From: Vanilla planifolia
Taxonomy: Eukaryota; Streptophyta; Magnoliopsida; Asparagales; Orchidaceae
Length of the DNA: 64,000 bases
Direction: 5' to 3'
Assembly: GCA_023846275.1 (NCBI GenBank)
Contig: CM043868.1
Span: forward strand, 18,447,755 to 18,511,754
The notes beneath the pieces are model-generated. The model saw nothing but the letters and a program-made list of their open reading frames with translations. It ran no database searches and was not told where the DNA came from. Each line of letters begins with the position of its first letter. Position 1 is the stretch's first letter. The position numbers and the translations under genes are program-made. Positions 46,801 through 59,895 of this stretch are shown in pieces.

Positions 46801-48890
46801 AGCTAAAAATATTTTTTAAATGTGAAAAATAGAATGTTTGAAAATTTAAATTCTAAGAAAAAAAATATAAAAATATATAATTACAATAACAAAAAATAAA
46901 ATAAAATATTATTGACATTTTTCTGTGCTCTAACCTGTTATTCACACTAAATGAAAAAAAGAATCGTTGAAGATGGAATTTTAATGTCATATTGAATATA
47001 ATCCAAATGACTAAAAACAGATCTTTTAATATTCATTTCAATCTCTCAAGAATTACAATTAAAACCACACAAATAAAAAAAAAATCACAATCAACACAAA
47101 ATTTCTATTAAACAAGCATTTAGTTCTTGTTTACTCTTTTGTTATTGAGCATTTCTAGTAACTCTTTAACATTCTAAACATTTTCATCTCTATTTTGTTG
47201 AATTTAACTTGGGTTAAATTTATATATCTCTCTCTCTCTTTTTTTTAAATGAAATAATCATTTATAAAGTCGGGAATAAATTATTTTTAATTTTGTTTCA
47301 TCAAATGTTTATATACTCTTACATGCTAACTGTTCAATACATTTAATACATTTAATACATTTAAATCAAATGAATAAATACAATAAAAAGTATATAAAAT
47401 TATTGTAATACAAACACCTTTATATTGCACATAAAGAGAGATTTCAATGAAATAAAAAAGCTACTTCTGTAAGCTACTATAAAATTTAAAAAATAACACA
47501 AAAATGCTTCTTGTAGTAACTTGTTGCACATAATGCATGTGTTTTGTTATATTTCATAATAGGTTATAACAATGTTTTATATTTTAGATTTATCTATTAT
47601 TTTTCAACCAGTGATTGTTTTTGTATACATGAGGTGCATTATGTCTAAATTTTTAGCATAATTAAATTATACTTAATTTATGTTTACAAAAAATTTATTA
47701 TAATTTGCTGCACTGTTGTAGGATGTTATTATATGTGTAAAATTTTATTAAACATTTCATTAGATCATCTACACATAACTTAAACATTGAGAAGAAATAT
47801 ATATCTATCAATGGAGATCACTAAATTCAAAAAACATTCATGTATTTTATATCACATTGATAAACTATCAAAATATTGAAGGAACCTAAATTAAAAAGAA
47901 TGTGTTGAACACAAAAATCATCATAAAACTTAAAAACAAAAGAGGAAAATTAGAAATATTAACTTAAAAATGGGAAAAAACAGTTAAAAAAAAGATGATA
48001 ACAAGATAGAAAGAAAGAAACTCAAAACATCATATTGAGTCAAGATATACAAATAAAACAAAAAAAATCAAACCTATAGGAAATATCTGTAATCAATAAA
48101 TTTAGTTTGAATATATTTACAAATCTAAATCAAATGCAAAATAAATCTATGACTAAAATCATCAACTATCAAATTAGATTGAAACAAGTTTGCAAATTCA
48201 AATTCAAATTTAGCTTTTATCTGATCAAAACATAGCCATAAGCCCATAAAACGTTAGGACAAAATTTCTAAGGTCCAAATTAGTTCGGAGAAAAGTTCAC
48301 GAACTCAGGACATCCTATGAACGAGATCCTTTAAAACTCGTACCCTTGGGTAGACTTGAGCTTTCAAAGCTATAACACATAATCTTTCCTAAGCCATCCT
48401 TCACTCTTATTTGTCTACATTCAGTGTCCTAAAAAAAGAGAATCCATGATTCTTAACGAAACACCTAAGTTTCACAAAGGAGATCTTAATTGAATATGTC
48501 CTTATCCACAAAACCTAACCCCAAAATAAAATTGGATTTGATTTGAAAAATAATAAAAATTGACGATTGATACTTTTACTTCATATTTTAAAAAATCATT
48601 TAATTGCAAATACTTAATTGAGAGTGCTTTATTTAAAAATGTAATTAATCATAAGAGTTTCCATCTAGAAAAATTAATAACATCGCTTTAAATGATGCTC
48701 TAGAGACGACCATTAATAAATAAGTTTGTGTTTTTAATCCATCTCTCTCTTAGTGAGCGAGATGCCAATCATCACAACTAATTATAGTTTTATTCTTAAA
48801 AATGATACATTTTAGGTTTTGGTCAATCCAAAAGAGAATTGTTCATAAGAAAATAAAAAAATTAGGAGACAAAAAGAGCAGTATTAGAAG
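43860..48890. other. 5 kb of AT-rich DNA without a recognised gene
   Basis: Apart from the promoter region near 43860-43980, this stretch is very AT-rich. ORFs at 45203, 45463 and 45930 are Ile/Tyr/Phe-rich, as expected from AT-rich chance frames. Simple repeats: (TA)n at about 45638-45653 and three copies of a 10-bp ATACATTTAA word at about 47338-47366. No element could be delimited. Confidence 0.55.
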
Positions 48891-48894
48891 TCAT

Positions 48895-49831
48895 GTAATA
48901 TCTCAAAATTATGAGTAATATAAATGTCTTGTTTATAATCTTATGTAAATAAAATATAATATAAATATTTTTTTTAAATAAAGTTCATATTATCAATTCA
49001 TTATAGATGAAATAAAATAATAATTTTTAAAATTAATTTAAAAAATTATAAATTAAAAAATAATTTTGATTTTAAATTAATTGTATTTTTAAATAGTGTT
49101 CGTCAAGACTAATTTAATGTTGGTTGAGATGTAATTTTTTGAAATCAAATAAATCTGTTTTAAATTTTTTAGAATAAAAGGTTTAATTGAGTTAATTAAG
49201 CTTAGGTGATCCTCATTCAGCTGAAGGAGAAGGAGCTGAGAGAAGGTTGCAAGAGGAGAGGAAGAGAATTGTCGAGAGGGCGAGCGTTTTAGCAAGAACA
49301 GATTAGAGGGGGAAAAGGAAATCTATTAAGGCTTAGGAAGAGTTGAAGGAAAGTTTTGAAGCAGAGCTACAACAAAGCTTAAGCAAAGAGGTGCTACAAC
49401 AAAACAGAGAAAGAAAAATTGCAGAAGTTCATTGGAAAATCAGAGGAGCTGTAGAAAAACTTAAAGAAAAGGGAAAACTATAGCTTACAGGAATTTTTTT
49501 AGTAAAGCTTGAAATTCATTTAATAGATGCTAGGAATGAAGAAAGCTAGGAAATTATTTTAGTAAGCACTTTTTTTGCATTTGAATACGTTTTCTTCGTG
49601 AAACTAGAAGAAGATTAGTTGTGGTGAAATTGATTTAAGCATTAGGACTGTGTTTAATGTAAAGCTTCTCAAATCTTGGTTTAATAGAAGTGTTATTATT
49701 TGGGTTGAATGCTTACGACACACAATTTTGCAATACAAAGGAGGAAATTGTAAGAAAAATGAGGAAGAATCAATTTATGGAAGTCTAGTGTAGCTTTGGA
49801 TAGATGATTTGGACCAGATGATGGTCTAGTA
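48895..49831 (+). repeat. Possible decayed gypsy LTR and leader
   Basis: It begins TGTAATATCTCAAAAT, like the LTR-end repeat at 37517 (TGTAATATCCCAAAG), then an AT-rich part and a purine-rich stretch at 49200-49500. That is the usual make-up of plant gypsy LTR and leader DNA. No second copy or coding part was found, so the call is tentative. The TRIM-like element lies at its right end. Confidence 0.35.
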
Positions 49832-50100
49832 TGTTGGCAAGAAAAAGTGGTGTTCACGTGGATTCGCTTGGTGGTTGGTGGACTAAGTGGGGCCTAAGCA
49901 TGTTTGTGAAAAAGTGGTGTTCATGTGAGTTCATGTTTGTTCGTATCACTTCAAACTCATGGGTGCTTGTGCTTGTTCTTTTGACTCTTTGGGTGTGAAT
50001 CATAACAGACACTTATGTGATGAATGCATTATAAGTTTAATGTAATGTAACTATCAGTAATTACTTTTAATAGAGTTAGTTGTAAATGAGGTTCTACGAT

Positions 50101-50111
50101 TGGTATCAGAG
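50101..50111 (+). promoter_or_regulatory. Primer-binding site (tRNA-iMet type) of the TRIM-like element
   Basis: TGGTATCAGAG, identical to the usual plant retrotransposon site, starting 2 bp after the end of the left repeat. Confidence 0.88.
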
Positions 50112-50145
50112 ATGATATCATATGTTCAAAAGCTTGATATATTGT

Positions 50146-50158
50146 GGGGAGGGGGGAG
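50146..50158 (+). other. Polypurine tract of the TRIM-like element
   Basis: GGGGAGGGGGGAG, all purine, ending 4 bp before the right repeat, where plus-strand priming is expected. It stands out in AT-rich DNA. Confidence 0.85.
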
Positions 50159-50431
50159 CGATTATTGATATGAAAAAGTGGCACTTACATGGATTCTCCC
50201 AATGACTAGTAAACCAAGTATGGTCTAAGAACATGGATGAAAAAGTAGCAATATGGGTTTGCAACTACTCTTGTCTCTTTGAATCCTTTTGCTTTTGTGC
50301 TTGCTCTTCTTAGCTCCTTGCATGTGAATTGTAATTAGCACTTATGTGGTGAATACATTATAAGGTTAGGCTATGCCCCTTTCATATAAAAAATTGTCTT
50401 TAGAAGAGTTGGTTGCACTTGAGATTCTACA

Positions 50432-53400
50432 TAATTATATTAAACGAAAAAACATTAAGTTGAACATATGGTACAATCAAGAAAAGTGAGAAGAAAGGTG
50501 ATTGAGAAAAATGCCATTAATAGATATGTGCATGATTCTTATTGTGTAAGAAGTCAATAGAAAAAGATAGATTAATAAGAATATGTACGTATTTTAATTA
50601 ACAAAGATATAAGTACACCATTACTATTTATCCAAAATAATTACATTGGCATGAGTGGAATGGCACAACATGATCTTTTTTGCATATATGTTCTAACATG
50701 GTTTGATATGTTATTAATAAGATATTTCACATGCTATGATATTAAGACATATGTATGTATCTAATACATTCAACAAAAATGATAAAGAATAAAAAAAATA
50801 AAAAAAATGAAACATATAGAATGATATTAAGATATATGAGCCTCATGATGTTACTTTGTTATAATATAGTGACATGATATGATATGATATAAGAGATTAT
50901 GATATAGATTATCCTATGACATTATTTGATGTGTTGTCACTTGATTATTTATTACCAGCATTTTATTGAAAACTAAATAAACACAAGTTTCAAACTATGT
51001 TATGATAGAGAATCAAAGATCATGTTTATTATTAACGCTTTGCGTGGGGCTTGACAAGCATAAGTCTTTTATTATACAAGATGTGATATAATTTGTCATT
51101 AGCATTATATGGAGGAAGATGAAGAGCTAAGAGAAAATAACTCAGCATTATATGCATATAAATGAGAGAGAGATCAAGACTTAGGAACATTTTTGGGAAA
51201 AATTTAAGTGATTTAGTTTCTATCAAGGGCATTAAATGGAATGGAAGAAAGAAAAAAATACTACCAAGAATTGGAAAAGAATTCATGAGGATTTGAACAA
51301 AATTTGAGAGCAAATAAATAGAGACTTAGTCATAGATATGATAATAATACAGTAACAATTGAGAGAAGAAAAAAACAATCGAGCCATTAAAAATATTAAA
51401 TCCACGGTGTGACTATCACTCGAGAAACACAAGATAGGCAAACTTGTTGTATTGTCTCTTGTGGGCTAAAGACCACTTAAGTGAAGATGTGAAATAACAA
51501 ATTTGAGGATACTTAAGTAAGCAATTTTGTATGAATATATGTGAAATGATATGAAATGGATGTATTGAGTGTTTTAATGATAATGGTCACCCAAAAAGAT
51601 AATTTAATATTATGTGAAAAAAATATAAAGATAATAAGAAAAATGATTTGATAAAGGGGTTTAAGAAAGTTGAAAAAAATGATATGATAAATATTTGTCT
51701 AAAGAGATGACTATTATTTTATAATAATAGTTATAGATATGAGCGAAAGACATCATTCATGCATGTTATTTACATTAAAATGACATGTTTATAACCATGC
51801 CTAATCTATTATGAAATAATCCCTTCCTAAGCAAATTCTTTAAAGAAATAAAAAAAGTTAAAAGAAATAAAGCCCAATTCTTAAAAAGAGATTAAAAAAG
51901 TTAACCATCATATATATGGAAAACTAGCATTTTTATAATGTTCTATCATATGCTTTTTATGTTTTATTATTTGTAATTGCCTTCATCATGTGGTGAGACC
52001 AAAATTTGTTGATTTTACATATATGTACAATATTGCTACTAAGCTAGTATTGATTTGCTCAGCTTAATTTTATTGTAACACTTTCAAATGAGGCTTGTCA
52101 TGAGGTTATTGGGGAGTAATGAGAGATAGTACCACGTGTCATGATGTAGAGGATGCTTTATTTATCTCACCAATTGTGTTTCTATTGTGACAAGAAATTA
52201 CCTTTATTTGAGTAGATGGATATGCATATATTTCTATTGCAGTATATAGAATTTGATTTTAAAAAGAAATCTAAAATCTCTTGGCTTTCAAAGATTGTAT
52301 GAAATGTTGACTTTATTATCACAAATTTCTATTAGCTTTCACTATGATTTATAAATGATTTTAAATTGCTTCTAGTATATGGTTTTAAAATCAAAGGAAA
52401 AGAAAAAAATTAAAATAATTTTCCTAAATGGAAAAAGAAAGTTAAAGGAATTAGATGACATGGAGTTGAATATGGGAAATGCTAGGTCAATGGCAAAACA
52501 ATTTCATCGCTCATAGGAGAACCTAAAATAAATTATAAATCTAATACAAAGAAGTTAGATGCCTCTTTAATAATTATAGTTTTTGTGCAATGCACTTTTA
52601 ATTGTCAACTATGGAATTCTTTAAGTAATCCTTCACTTGTAAAACATTATTTAAGAAAAAGTAAAGCATTTATTATCTTTATATATCATGAAATCATATC
52701 TTCTAAGGATTCTTTAAATTTCGTCTTAAATCATAATCATGAAGTAACAAAATTCTCTTTGATTGTTTAACCTATTAGATTCATTTGGATAATTTCCAAT
52801 TTTTTTTCTAATCCACATCTATGATAAGGATTGTGTATGTCTCCTTAAACTTGTTAAGAAAAAATGTACAATTTGTGGAACTATTAGCTGTGCATTACTT
52901 TTTTATAAGTATAAAATCATTGTGTGATTACTACTAATATTTTTTTTGAATAATTTTTAGATTATATATTTCAAGCTAAAATAAAGATTAATCAATTAGA
53001 GTGCTTAATTAAATATTGTATAGATAAATCTACATATAAAGATATTTCGATTAGTCTTTGTGGGTTTGTTAAATCTTGCTTAATTTAAAATTCATGAAGC
53101 TATTGTTGCAACTTTTGATTAAATTGTTGCCCATTATGAGCTCATCATTCATACTTTATCTTAACTATAATTGAAACCTATAGTTTGATGTTGATATGAC
53201 ACATAAGACAGCGTTATATTACTTATGTATGTTAAATTTCAGAGATCATAAGGTATACATTCATACATGTTTACATACATATAAACATGTAAGAATGAAC
53301 ATTAATTACATAAGTTTGTATGTGTTAAATTAATTAATTTTTATAGTTTATAAAATAATTTTAAGTGATACATCATTTTTATTACTTATATTTGTATGAT

Positions 53401-56400
53401 TTCGCTACCATATAATATGATTTGCATTACATGACATCAGATAGTGTATCAGTTAGATGCAATCTTAAACAATTTGCATAAATAATATTGTTCATCCTAT
53501 TACAATATTCATATTGTACCATATGTTAAAGGGCTACTTATGAAGTATGTGCTAAGATATAGAATATTGAAAATTCATACAGTATGAAATCATATTTTGT
53601 ACAGTATGATATAGTCTTTTGGAGGATCGGATAGGGATCAAACCAAGAGATATTAAGTAACTGAAATAAAGTTTGTAGTATTGTATATGTATGATAAACT
53701 CTTCATAATTATATGATTAGTATACTAAATATTAAGAGTTAAGACTTAAGTTATAAGTGAACTAGATAATGTTGTAGTTGTAATTGTATTAATATGGTCA
53801 AGTTAATTAACAGGGTTAAGCTAAAATGTGTATTATCATACTAGTATATTATCTCTTTTGTACGACTATGATGAGTCTAATAAAATCATAACAAGTGAAA
53901 CTTAGTTTGAGACTTATACAAATTTTGGACATATTTTTATCGTAACAATATAATACCACTTTCATATTTATATGTTACATATTTACCTAAGAGTTTGGTT
54001 TAAGAACTGTCATTTATTTAGCAGATTAACATCACATGAGAATGATTTATATATAATACCAACATGATCATTCTTTATTAATAATGTCAGTTTTTCTTAT
54101 GACGTACCATATTGTATGATTTTTCATAGTACAATATTTTTCCAAAAGCTTAGAAATTAAACTTAGATAAATTTATTCTAATCATACTCATCGTATAAGT
54201 ATGATACATTAAGAGGTATAAAAATGAACTAATTGAAAAGTTGCATTATATAGGCCATGCAAGTCTAATACATGTTTTGTGTGATCTTATAATCACAATA
54301 GTATAATTAGTTCAGGTTATTTATAATGACTAGATTAAACCTCTTAAATTTAGGAATTTAGCAATTGCACTTTATTTTATTTTCCTTTAGATGCTGAATA
54401 GTATAAATAAGAGTGTACTAAGCAAGAAATGGGTGATGAACAAATTCTTAAATCATTTAGAATTGAGAAAAGAATAAGGTTATGGGTTGTTCTTTTCATT
54501 ATAATATCATCCTTCACCCTGCTAGTTTTGTTGTTATATTTAGTACTTTACTTGCATCATCTACTCTATTATTGTATTAAAGTTTCACATATTGACTTGA
54601 TAACATACATCATTCTAAAATATTTAGTCATTTTGTTATTATTATCTTTATATGATGTATAAGTTTTATTATACTATTTTGTTGGTGTTATAACAATTGT
54701 GTAAGCTACTTTATATTATTTTAAGAGAGGTGACTTTTACCTAGTTATAGGTAAAAATAGATTGAAGTTGAGTAAGGTGACTTTTATATAGGTGTTGATG
54801 AAAAGGGAGTGGTTTATAAGATTTTGCATCTACCAACTATGTTGAAAGGGTATTGTTATGAGTGAAATGCTAGTTGGATTGATTATTATTGGATGTCAGA
54901 AAAGTCTTGTTAAACCAGCTAAAAAGCATGTGTGCTTTTTTTATTTTACTTGATTTATTGCTTAATAATAAGCATATTACCATAAAAGGTTTTTTTGAAA
55001 AACTAATAAACATTTTCTAGAAAATGAAATGCCAACTATTAAGATTGACAGAAATGTTTTCTGTTGTGATCTTATCGAGTTATTAAATGGGCACAAGTTT
55101 TTTTCATAACAACAATATTTGATTTGATGATTTTAGATTAAGTCAAGAATATTGTGATATTAAATTGATTTGAGTTGGATTGAGTTTAAATTTATATAAT
55201 TCACAAACCTCTCATAAATATTGCATTACATATTTCTAACATAATCAATAAGATTTATTCTCATAAAGTTTATTATAGTATTTTTCTTGAAATATTATTA
55301 CTTTCATAAAAAAAGATTTAGAATTGCCTTGTCATATTCTTCTTTAGTTGATACTATAAAACTATCTTGAACTCTCTCATAAGTTTACCTGTTAAATAAT
55401 ATGTCATTATTATTTTTCAATAATTCTAATAAACACTTTTAATCAAGGGATCTAGTAACCAATTATTTCATACTAAGAGCCTCCTCTTGATAAAGATTTT
55501 TGTGTCATTAGACATTGTTAGAATGTGAAGTATGGTTTGATGAAACCTATGTTGATAGCAATTGTTAATTCCCAAACACAAATAATAATTGGGTGTAGTA
55601 TAACTTTAAGCATAAAAAAATGATTTTGAAAACTTTTCTTATAATGATAAGTAAGCAAAATAGATTTTATTTTAAAAAATCTAATTAGAAATCTATCTTA
55701 TTGTAAAGTTATTAAAACTTTATAATTTAATTTTTTCTTAATTTTATTTATACCTAATAACAACATGAGAACCTATAATAAGTTAGCACTAAGAATAATT
55801 TATAGTGAATAATAATATACTAGTAGTTTAATAATACATTGGATAATAATATTAATAAATAATTTTAGAAATTGAAAATGAGAGTTAATTTAAGTAAACC
55901 TTGAGAATTAACTTAAAAAATGATGAGCACAACTAATAAATTGGTTGCCTGTTAGAGAGTTAGTATGTTAGTAAAAATGATATGTATAAAAGGTAAGCTT
56001 AGTTTTTAAAATATTGGGACTTAAACATTCACAAGTGCCATAAAAGGATGTCAACATTTAAAAAATTTAAAGATATGTTATCCAAATAGATATACAAGGC
56101 CTAAAATCTCATGAAATATATGAGTTCAAGATTGAGAGATAAACTCAACAATATTACATGCAAGAATAGGAAGAGAGGTGAATAATCCAACAAGTTCCCA
56201 ATCTCAATATAGTTTTGGCAACAAGTGAATCTAGTTATGTACCAAAATAATAACACAAACATAACCAAAGAGAAGGCTTCTAAAGAGAGAAAAAGAAACA
56301 AAAAGAGAGAAGTAAGAGAAGAGAAAAGCTAACCTTTTATTTGGGTTTAAAGATAACAAAAAAAATAAACCTCTTATAAGGTTGTAAAACTTGGGATCAA

Positions 56401-56490
56401 ATAGAGAGATGACTGATTGTCATGTGATGTTTTAAGAGACAAATTAGTGGACAATAAGTGACTTTTAGAATGCTTCTTGGTAGAGATGTT
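50432..56490. other. 6 kb of AT-rich DNA with LTR-like fragments, no gene
   Basis: No ORF has recognisable motifs (longest 51032-51313, minus). Purine-rich and GATATGATAT-type words at 50740-50900 resemble those near 4.1-4.5 kb, and CATACAGTATGA at about 53579 recurs near 12229, suggesting shared old LTR families. Hairpins lie at 53258-53297 and 54921-54940 (8-bp arms AAAAAGCA, loop TGTG). Confidence 0.45.
53258..53297. repeat. Imperfect palindrome, 16-bp arms, 8-bp loop
   Basis: The arms CATTCATACATGTTTA and TAAACATGTAAGAATG pair at 15 of 16 positions around CATACATA. It may be part of a MITE or simply an AT-rich palindrome. Confidence 0.8.
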
Positions 56491-56491
56491 T

Positions 56492-57750
56492 TGATGCAAA
56501 ATAGATTTAAACTTCAACTATGGTCCAAATTAAAGCCTATGATATTGAAGATATTTAATAGCTTATTAAGTAATATAAAAAAATATTATACATTAATTAG
56601 GATTAAATGACATGTGTGGTATTTTAAGACTATTCAAAGATTGGTATTCTTAAACTATAATATAAATTATTAAGTTGAGTAGGTAACAACATCTTTAGTA
56701 TTAAGCATAAATCATATAAAATAGTTTTTGTTACATATAATTTTATACATATAAAATAAAAAATTTAAGATAAACTCTATGTAAAGTATTTTAATAGAAA
56801 AGAATAACTCTAACTTTAGATTACTACCTAGAAAATAGAAATTGCTGAAAAATGCTCACTTTTTTGTCAATAATAGATTATAGTTTCGTAAGCATTGATG
56901 TTTGGAGCACTAAAGTGGTATAATGTGACATGGTGGTGATTTGGATTAATAGGAAAGCTTGTGGTGGCGATAGAACTAAGAATTTATTCGGTTATTAGCT
57001 CTTTTAATGAAATGTATCTCATCTTCTATTTTTGCCTCTCATAATTAATTTGGTTGTTGGCTGTCTTGATGGAAGGTCTCTTACCTTTGATTCTTGTCTC
57101 TCAAAATGGAAGTTGGAAGCACGTAAAAAAATAATTTTTTATCTTTATCATTTTTCCCCCTTATAACATGATGAGTATCCCTTTTTATAGAGGCCTTAAA
57201 TGTTCAATAATAATCTTTTAAAAAATTAAAAAATTTACAAAATTAATTGAATTAAATAATTCATAAACTCATCGTGCATTTCAAGCTGCAGTAACAATGA
57301 TCGAAGAATTGGTGGGTGGCAAAACAATGGGTCGAGTAGTATGGTGGAGCAATTGGTTTCAGTTTTAGGTAGGCATGAGTAGGGTGAAATAGAACTGGTC
57401 TGGCGAAACAGTACGGGTGGGTAGGACTAGCAGGTTGGTGCGTGTCGTTACAACTCATCGTAGGGAACAGGTTGGTGTGAGTCGAGCATATCAGTCATAT
57501 TCTTAATTCAAACTAGGTTAAGTGGGTGCACATGTTCACTTGGGAGGCAATAATGGGGACTAACAATGGCATGATGATAATAAATAGTGATGAACGATGA
57601 TTAACAAAAAAATCAATAAAGAATTTAATTTTATGCATTTTTTGAAGTAACTTTTGACCAAATTTTGCACCAAAAGACTTATGGAATTTGTATGATGCCA
57701 ATGAATGCGTGTTTGTAGGCTAATATTAGAGGCTCCTTTGCTATCTTCCA
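56492..57750 (-). repeat. 3' LTR of the gypsy element (left copy)
   Basis: 1259 bp, aligning with 60682-61998. Shared blocks include ATTATACATTAATTAGG, AAAAGAATAACTCTAACTTTA, GAATTTATT-GGTTA, GATGAGTATCC/AATGAGTATCC, AATTAATTGAATTAA/ACTTAATTGAATTAA, a GATGAACGATGAT/GACGAACGATGAT block, AAAATTTTGCAC and GGCTAAT near the right end. It begins TGATGC and ends CCA on the plus strand. The minus-strand TATA box reads TATAAAAA (57182-57189). Confidence 0.88.
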
Positions 57751-58599
57751 TAGTGGAAGAGAGCTTAGCCTGATGGTATCATGGTGATTGATAGAGTAGT
57801 GCTTTAACAGGTGTCGCATGATATTGTATAGGACATTATAGGTAAGCTAAGAGTTTTCGATTCAAAGCTTGCCTTTCTAACTAACTAAAATTTTTTAGTT
57901 TATAATATTTGATTAGAATTATCTCAAGAACTAAAACTTCCTCCATATTGCCCTTATTCTTAAAGCTATGTTGCAGTAGGGACATGTACACTCAATATGG
58001 GAGAATCAGAATTAAATGATTCACTAAAAATTAGATGTGGTGTCCTATAAGAGACTAAATCATTAATGTTAAATGTTATGCTAATCTCATACTCTTTTAA
58101 GTAATCCAACCTATTAGTTCTTAATTTTTTAATAATCCTAAAAAGTTTTTCTTCAAGTGCTTGTAATTTCTTGTAAGCTTTGAGAGAAAATTATTCTAAC
58201 ATAACTCTTATTATAATATCAACTTTTTTATAAAATTCTCTAACCTTTTTTTAGTATATATTAGTTTTTTATATATTTCATTACTTAGATTAATTTTTTA
58301 AAATATTATTTTAGATAATAAAGAGATGTGAGCAAAGATAAAAGTCTAAAAATTCACTAAGAGAATAAAATTAATAAGAGGCATTAACTTATTATCATTA
58401 GCCTATATAATATACAATATTTCTAGTAAGATGGTGGCTAGTTCTTTAATTATAAAAAACAAAACTATGTGTTCTTAATCAAGGGTCTTCTTAACTTAGG
58501 ATGATGTGAACAAGCTTAAATTCTATTTTTTCCTTTTCTTTATCCATGTGCTTAGAATTGTTTATAAATTTACTAAGCTTAAGTGATTAGGATCTCTCA
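57751..58599 (-). other. Unreadable internal part next to the 3' LTR
   Basis: Pol downstream of protease should begin here but nothing legible remains, and the space is far too short for it. On the plus strand 57766-57868 loosely resembles a tRNA-type promoter pair (TAGCCTGATGG, and TTTCGATTC about 90 bp later), which could be a small SINE fragment. TGGTATCA at 57774-57781 is probably part of that fragment. Confidence 0.35.
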
Positions 58600-58925
58600 T
58601 AATATGGGTCGTAGTGTAATGTGATGGTTTTTCTTTTGTAAGTAAAAAAAATGTGTTAGTCTTATCTTTTAAAGCCACATCCTTATAAAAAAAATCATGG
58701 TCTCCAATAAATAAAATGACTTATATATGTATGATATCGCATAAAATCTCATCATTAAAATTACCCAATTTTAAGAGTACATAACATCATTACTTAATAG
58801 ATATAAATTTTTTATCTATCTATGATAGAGTAGGGGTTTAGGCATTCTAATTAAAAAGCTTTTATTAGCTTAGCAGACTCATGGAATATTGTATTGATAA
58901 AACTATTATTATCTATGATCATCCT
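58600..58925 (-). pseudogene. Gypsy aspartic protease relic
   Basis: Minus-strand reading gives VIIDNNSFINTIFHESAKLI and, after a stop, LECLNPYSIIDR near 58922-58812. Further on it gives FIYWRPWxFFYKDVALKDKTNTFFLLTKEKPSHY near 58720-58625, where x is a stop. These match the retrotransposon protease region: the I-I-D-N/G-S active-site motif, with DNN in place of D-S/G-S, and the LLGRPWQ...D GKTNTYSF segment. Stops and frameshifts occur throughout. Confidence 0.78.
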
Positions 58926-59129
58926 ATTTGTTAATTTTTATGTCAATACTTAAGATATTGATATGCTTCTAGTTATCTTGTAATTGTAGGGTTATAAGGG
59001 TACACTTAATTATAAATTATTTTATGTTTTCTAATTTTTTCTCAGCTTTCTAATTAGGCATTATATTTTTATATTATTCTAACTCTTCTTATTCATTAAT
59101 ACTTTTTAAGATCACAGTCATAAATCTCT

Positions 59130-59895
59130 TTAAGCAATTAGTAGTTATATGTCCCTTTTCATGACACTTAAAATGGTTAATTTCAGATTTGATGAGTTAG
59201 AATGAAGAAGAGTGTGAAGAAATGGATGATAATATAAATTTAGGAGTTTTACAAACTATAATGGATAAGGTAGACAAAGTGTGAGTTAGTGGGATGAGAA
59301 ATGGTGATGTAGGCCTTTGAAATGACTAACTCATTATTTCACTTAAAATAGAAAGTTCTATTTTTTTTCACGTTTTTAGTTACGTAATATACTTTCTTTA
59401 AGGTAGTAATATTTCTTATATTAAGCCCAATATATATATATTCTTTTAAACCTATCCTAAAATGGGTGAGTATTACATACTTAGGTTTATGTATATCGTA
59501 TCTAAGTTTAAAATCATCAAATTTGTTAATATACTCCTCAATAGATCTATCTAAGAAAATTTTTATTATTTATCTAATATTTTGATACTATAGGTTATTA
59601 GAAAAAATTTGTTGTGTAAGATAACCTTAAGATTTCTCCAAATTTGGAGTACCTCTTCATCATTATTAGTATATTACTACTCTGTGTTTCTAAGCAACTT
59701 ATGGGTAATATTGGTGAGTTTAGTTTTAATAAATTGATATTTTTTTACTCACTTATTTGATGTCAATCAAAGTAATCATTCATACTAGTCTACCAATCAA
59801 TGTAATTCTTAAGGTCATAACTACTACAAAAACTTAAAATATCTAGTTTCGCATTAGGGATATGCACTCTATCTTGGCACCTCTTAGGTCTTTCT
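59130..59895 (-). pseudogene. Gypsy gag relic with zinc knuckle
   Basis: In shifting minus-strand frames, SYDLKNYIDW...SMNDYFD...HQI (about 59870-59760) matches the start of the plant gypsy gag core. NDEEVLQIWRNLKVILHNKFF (about 59665-59600) matches the W-x-x-L-K-x-x-L-x-x-x-F part. RYDIHKPKYVIL...FRIGLKEYI (about 59525-59440) matches the GLR segment. The zinc knuckle is at 59134-59178 (NHFKCHEKGHITTNC), with the first Cys of CX2CX4HX4C replaced by His. Not functional. Confidence 0.85.

Larger units (their letters stand above)
49832..50431 (+). mobile_element. TRIM-like miniature LTR retrotransposon, 600 bp
   Basis: Two direct repeats, 49832-50098 and 50163-50431 (267 and 269 bp), align throughout. 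The shared text includes GAAAAAGTGG, ACRTGGATTC, GTCTAAG/GCCTAAG, GTGCTTG, TGTGAATY, ACTTATGTGRTGAAT and the ending RTTCTAC. Between them are only 64 bp. These hold TGGTATCAGAG at 50101-50111, the standard primer-binding site for initiator-Met tRNA, directly after the first repeat. A polypurine tract GGGGAGGGGGGAG lies at 50146-50158, directly before the second repeat. This is the complete signal order of an LTR retrotransposon with no coding DNA. Such TRIM or SMART elements rely on enzymes of other elements. Outer flanks TAGTA and TAATT are not a clear target-site duplication. LTR divergence indicates an old insertion. Confidence 0.88.

Noticed and set aside
57766..57868. Possible tRNA-derived SINE or a rightward primer site (TGGTATCA at 57774)
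   Set aside because: The A-box match is imperfect, the A-B spacing is long and no tail is visible. The primer-like word is 24 bp from the LTR, and the gag/protease strand argues against a rightward element. Kept only as a remark.
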